The notes beneath the pieces were generated by a model. That model had not been told where the DNA came from and ran no database searches. It saw nothing but the letters and a program-made list of their open reading frames with translations. From Halobacillus karajensis (lineage in GTDB: Bacteria; Bacillota; Bacilli; Bacillales; Halobacillaceae): DNA of 64,000 nt. Both the position numbers and the translations under genes were made by a program. The stretch lies in assembly GCF_900108515.1 (NCBI RefSeq), contig NZ_FNWW01000011.1, forward strand, positions 36,843 through 100,842, given 5' to 3'. Positions 61,839-64,000 of the stretch are shown here, one piece after another (positions within the stretch are counted from its first letter, which is position 1; the number at the start of each line of letters is the position of its first letter).

Positions 61839-61943
61839 ATAAAGGTGTTGATAATAATACCAGCATTGGTTTAGCATTTTAATCTGGTACTTATCTTTAT
61901 TAAAGAAGGCTTTTGCCATTTGATTTTTCAACCAGGACGGCAT
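61833..61943 (-). CDS. cmpA: Cortex morphogenetic protein CmpA
   Basis: On the minus strand an ATG at 61943, preceded by AAGGAG, opens a 36-codon frame. It starts MPSWLKNQMAKAF and continues KYQIKMLNQCWYYY, which lines up with the 37-residue B. subtilis CmpA with most positions kept. CmpA guides SpoIVA quality control during spore cortex assembly through the ClpXP protease. Its place between tex and ydcK is as in B. subtilis. The gene is easily missed because of its length. Confidence 0.9.
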   Translation of the reverse strand: MPSWLKNQMAKAFFNKDKYQIKMLNQCWYYYQHLYK

Positions 61944-62017
61944 AAGAAGTCAACTCCTTCATATAAAGCGTTTAGATTCTTATGATACAGTATGCAAAGG
62001 ACAAGGGAGGCGTTCCT

Positions 62018-62470
62018 GTGAAAACCTTGACAGAAGATGAGCTGCAAGATTGGACAGACAAATTATCGAAAAAATATTTTGACAAGCCCTTTATGCATGA
62101 GGTATACTTCAATTCTCGCCTTAGAACAACAGGAGGCAGATACATACCTTCAAAAAAAGTGATTGAAATTAATCCAAAGTATGTAGTAGAATTGGATGGT
62201 GCTGAATTGGAAGGGATCATTAAGCATGAACTGTGCCATTATCATCTTCATATAGAAGGGAAAGGCTTTAGTCATCGCGACCCTGAATTTAAAGCCCTAT
62301 TGAAAAAAACAGGATCTCCGCGTCATTGTTCACCTTTACCCTCGCAACAGCGAGAAAGACTACATCACTATGTTTGTGCAAAATGCGGTCAGTCATACAA
62401 GCGCAAAAGAAGAGTAGATACGAAGCGGTATCGTTGTGGGAAATGTAAAGGGAGTTTAAAAAAGAAGTAA
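62018..62470 (+). CDS. ydcK: SprT-like zinc protein, YdcK family
   Basis: This 150-residue protein has a metallopeptidase-like HExxH zinc site in IIKHELCHYHLHIEGKGF, and a C-terminal zinc ribbon with CAKCGQSY and CGKCKGSL (four Cys). SprT-like proteins are linked to DNA or protein repair. I use GTG 62018, 7 nt after AAGGGAGG; the ATG at 61982 has no ribosome site. It is the last protein gene before the tRNA cluster. Confidence 0.9.
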   Translation: MKTLTEDELQDWTDKLSKKYFDKPFMHEVYFNSRLRTTGGRYIPSKKVIEINPKYVVELDGAELEGIIKHELCHYHLHIEGKGFSHRDPEFKALLKKTGSPRHCSPLPSQQRERLHHYVCAKCGQSYKRKRRVDTKRYRCGKCKGSLKKK

Positions 62471-62570
62471 ATTCCCCGTTGACGTCACCTCCTGCACATG
62501 TTAAATTAATTAAGTCCTAACAAAACGAGTCATCATTTTTTCAAAAACCACAATGTTTTTAAAAAAAGGT

Positions 62571-62597
62571 TTGACAATATGGACAAAATATTATAAG
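62571..62597 (+). promoter_or_regulatory. Promoter of the tRNA cluster
   Basis: TTGACA, 15 nt, then TATAAG, about 45 bp before tRNA-Asn. A 17-nt reading gives the weaker -10 TAAGAT. Confidence 0.6.
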
Positions 62598-62642
62598 ATA
62601 TTAATCGTCGCTGATGAGCGTCAACAAACCACATATTTTTAT

Positions 62643-62717
62643 TCCAACGTAGCTCAGTGGTAGAGCAATCGGCTGTTAACCGATCGGTCGTAGGTTCGAA
62701 TCCTACCGTTGGAGCCA
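62643..62717 (+). tRNA. tRNA-Asn (GTT)
   Basis: Cloverleaf with acceptor TCCAACG/CGTTGGA, anticodon GTT in loop CTGTTAA, GGTTCGAAT T loop and encoded CCA. Confidence 0.96.
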
Positions 62718-62722
62718 TTCAT

Positions 62723-62813
62723 GGAGAAGTACTCAAGTGGCTGAAGAGGCGCCCCTGCTAAGGGTGTAGGTCGCGTAAGCGGCGCGAGGGTTCAAATCCC
62801 TCCTTCTCCGCCA
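62723..62813 (+). tRNA. tRNA-Ser (GCT)
   Basis: 91-nt class II tRNA with acceptor GGAGAAG/CTTCTCC, anticodon GCT, long variable arm and encoded CCA. Confidence 0.95.
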
Positions 62814-62823
62814 TTATCATTTA

Positions 62824-62895
62824 GGCCCGTTGGTCAAGTGGTTAAGACACCGCCCTTTCACGGCGGTAACACGGGTTCGAATCCCGTACGGGTCA
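62824..62895 (+). tRNA. tRNA-Glu (TTC), CCA not encoded
   Basis: Acceptor GGCCCGT/ACGGGTC, anticodon TTC in loop CTTTCAC, discriminator A, then CTT instead of CCA. Confidence 0.95.
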
Positions 62896-62909
62896 CTTAA
62901 ACTTTCATA

Positions 62910-62986
62910 GGTCCGGTAGTTCAGTTGGTTAGAATGCCTGCCTGTCACGCAGGAGGTCGCGGGTTCGAGTCCCGTCCGGACCGCCA
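62910..62986 (+). tRNA. tRNA-Asp (GTC)
   Basis: Acceptor GGTCCGG/CCGGACC, anticodon GTC in loop CTGTCAC, encoded CCA. Confidence 0.96.
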
Positions 62987-62990
62987 TCGT

Positions 62991-63065
62991 TGGGCCATAG
63001 CCAAGCGGTAAGGCAACGGTTTTTGGTACCGTCATGCGCTGGTTCGAATCCAGCTGGCCCAGCCA
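62991..63065 (+). tRNA. tRNA-Gln (TTG)
   Basis: Acceptor TGGGCCA/TGGCCCA, anticodon TTG in loop TTTTGGT, encoded CCA. Confidence 0.96.
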
Positions 63066-63084
63066 TTTTTCTTTGAGAAAAAGG

Positions 63085-63113
63085 TTGACAAAAATAAAAT
63101 AAAGTTATATGAT
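63085..63113 (+). promoter_or_regulatory. Internal promoter before tRNA-Lys
   Basis: TTGACA-N17-TATGAT, a near-perfect SigA promoter, about 57 bp before tRNA-Lys. Confidence 0.85.
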
Positions 63114-63169
63114 GTTTCTTGTGCTTGTAAAAACATCATGATCATTTAAGTGTTATAGATTCCTTGAAT

Positions 63170-63245
63170 GAGCCATTAGCTCAGTTGGTAGAGCATCTGA
63201 CTTTTAATCAGAGGGTCGAAGGTTCGAATCCTTCATGGCTCACCA
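63170..63245 (+). tRNA. tRNA-Lys (TTT)
   Basis: Acceptor GAGCCAT/ATGGCTC, anticodon TTT in loop CTTTTAA, encoded CCA. Confidence 0.96.
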
Positions 63246-63253
63246 TTTATTAT

Positions 63254-63335
63254 GCGGGTGTGGTGGAATTGGCAGACACGCTAGATTTAGGATCTAGTGC
63301 TTCACGGCGTGGGGGTTCAAGTCCCTCCACCCGCA
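63254..63335 (+). tRNA. tRNA-Leu (TAG), CCA not encoded
   Basis: 82-nt class II tRNA, acceptor GCGGGTG/CACCCGC, anticodon TAG in loop TTTAGGA; followed by TTA rather than CCA. Confidence 0.95.
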
Positions 63336-63388
63336 TTATCCAATTATCATGATCAGCATCCGGTTGTTATTGAAAAGCAATTCCATTT

Positions 63389-63476
<88 letters not shown>

Positions 63477-63494
63477 ACTTTTATAAAAAAGTTC

Positions 63495-63523
63495 TTGCGT
63501 CGGTAAACAAAATGTGATATACT
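63495..63523 (+). promoter_or_regulatory. Internal promoter before tRNA-Arg
   Basis: TTGCGT-N17-TATACT, 20 bp before tRNA-Arg. Confidence 0.65.
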
Positions 63524-63542
63524 AGTAATTGTCGCTTCAAAT

Positions 63543-63619
<77 letters not shown>

Positions 63620-63624
63620 TTTAA

Positions 63625-63701
63625 CGGGAAGTAGCTCAGCTTGGTAGAGCACTTGGTTTGGGACCAAGGGGTCGCAGGTTCGAATCCTGTCTTCCCGACC
63701 A
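63625..63701 (+). tRNA. tRNA-Pro (TGG)
   Basis: Acceptor CGGGAAG/CTTCCCG, anticodon TGG in loop TTTGGGA, encoded CCA. Confidence 0.96.
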
Positions 63702-63733
63702 TCGAGATTCAAGCATTACAACAAGAAATATTT

Positions 63734-63807
63734 GCGGGTGTAGTTTAATGGTAAAACCTCAGCCTTCCAAGCTGATGACGAGGGTTCGATTCCCTTCACC
63801 CGCTCCA
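63734..63807 (+). tRNA. tRNA-Gly (TCC)
   Basis: Acceptor GCGGGTG/CACCCGC, anticodon TCC in loop CTTCCAA, encoded CCA. Confidence 0.96.
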
Positions 63808-63823
63808 TTATTGAACAACATCG

Positions 63824-63900
63824 GGGCCTGTAGCTCAGTTGGTCAGAGCGCACGCCTGATAAGCGTGAGGTCGGTGGTTCAAGTCCACTCAGGCCCACCA
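63824..63900 (+). tRNA. tRNA-Ile (GAT)
   Basis: Acceptor GGGCCTG/CAGGCCC, anticodon GAT in loop CTGATAA, encoded CCA. It is the last tRNA before the rRNA-type leader. Confidence 0.96.
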
Positions 63901-63907
63901 TGATTCA

Positions 63908-64000
63908 TTTGATCTTTGAAAACTGAACGAACCAACCAGTACGTCAAACATTTCTTCTTATATAGAAGAGATTTTAAACAAGCACATTCGGTGTGCAAAT
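63908..64000 (+). promoter_or_regulatory. rRNA-operon leader with boxA-like antitermination element
   Basis: TGATCTTTGAAAACTGAACG just after tRNA-Ile is the boxA-type sequence usual in Bacillaceae rRNA leaders and spacers. AT-rich leader DNA follows to the window end. A 16S (or, if this is a spacer, 23S) rRNA gene is expected directly downstream; none of the mature rRNA is visible. Confidence 0.6.

Overview
The window looks like the chromosome of a moderately halophilic, spore-forming, low-to-mid GC Bacillaceae bacterium, Halobacillus-like. Reasons: Bacillus-type ribosome binding sites (AAGGAGG) with many GTG and TTG starts; the block ydcA-acpS-nnr-ydcC-alr-ndoAI-ndoA-rsbRSTUVW-sigB-rsbX-tex-cmpA-ydcK, arranged much as in B. 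subtilis; sporulation proteins (CmpA, a YppG-like coat protein); bacterial nitric oxide synthase; and osmolyte/alkali-type functions (BCCT betaine transporter, DUF368 lipid-phosphate transporter). Species is inferred, not proven.

Layout. 1-9.3 kb: small membrane proteins, a DUF2254 protein, an ElaA-type acetyltransferase, an aldehyde dehydrogenase, then mtnE-like aminotransferase, CoA-disulfide reductase, nitric oxide synthase and mtnU-like amidohydrolase. 9.4-13.5 kb: LytS/LytT two-component system followed by a CstA-family transporter whose upstream region holds two perfect catabolite-repression (cre) matches. 13.6-21.5 kb: acetyltransferases, a YegS/DagK-type lipid kinase, YueI, a lytic transglycosylase, FMN reductase, YkvA-like protein, Ohr, a HesB-like protein, a YdjM-like membrane hydrolase and an AimR-like TPR protein; a candidate small RNA lies at 16.2-16.5 kb on the minus strand. 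21.6-31.6 kb: a frameshifted BCCT transporter, transferases, DUF368, thioredoxin, an FAD oxidoreductase, an orphan ABC ATPase next to permease-like debris, DUF2164, and a chemoreceptor paired with a BMP-family lipoprotein. 31.8-41.3 kb: luciferase-like oxidoreductase, YknWX-like pair, MATE pump with MarR regulator, second lipid kinase, MarR regulator, and an ABC-F protein preceded by a 35-codon leader ORF and terminator. 41.3-46.2 kb: pseudogenes (SDR, MFS), a glutaredoxin, YppG, esterase, DegV and EamA. 46.3-62.5 kb: cshA, then the ydcA-to-ydcK block with the complete SigB stressosome/partner-switching operon. 62.6-64 kb: twelve tRNA genes and the start of an rRNA-operon leader; the 16S gene would lie just beyond the window.

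How the genes work together. The main regulatory unit is the SigB operon. I can read SigB-type promoters (GTTT...GGGTA) inside it before rsbV, upstream of rsbR, and also before the glutaredoxin, ohr, a small acetyltransferase and possibly ykvA, so part of the window looks like a local SigB regulon. LytST/CstA forms a pyruvate-type sensing and uptake unit under likely CcpA control. Several loci show decay: frameshifted BCCT, internally deleted MFS, an SDR fragment, a PH-like fragment and permease remnants. No CRISPR array, insertion sequence or intact prophage was seen. All homology statements come from reading the sequence and recalled family knowledge; no database search was run.
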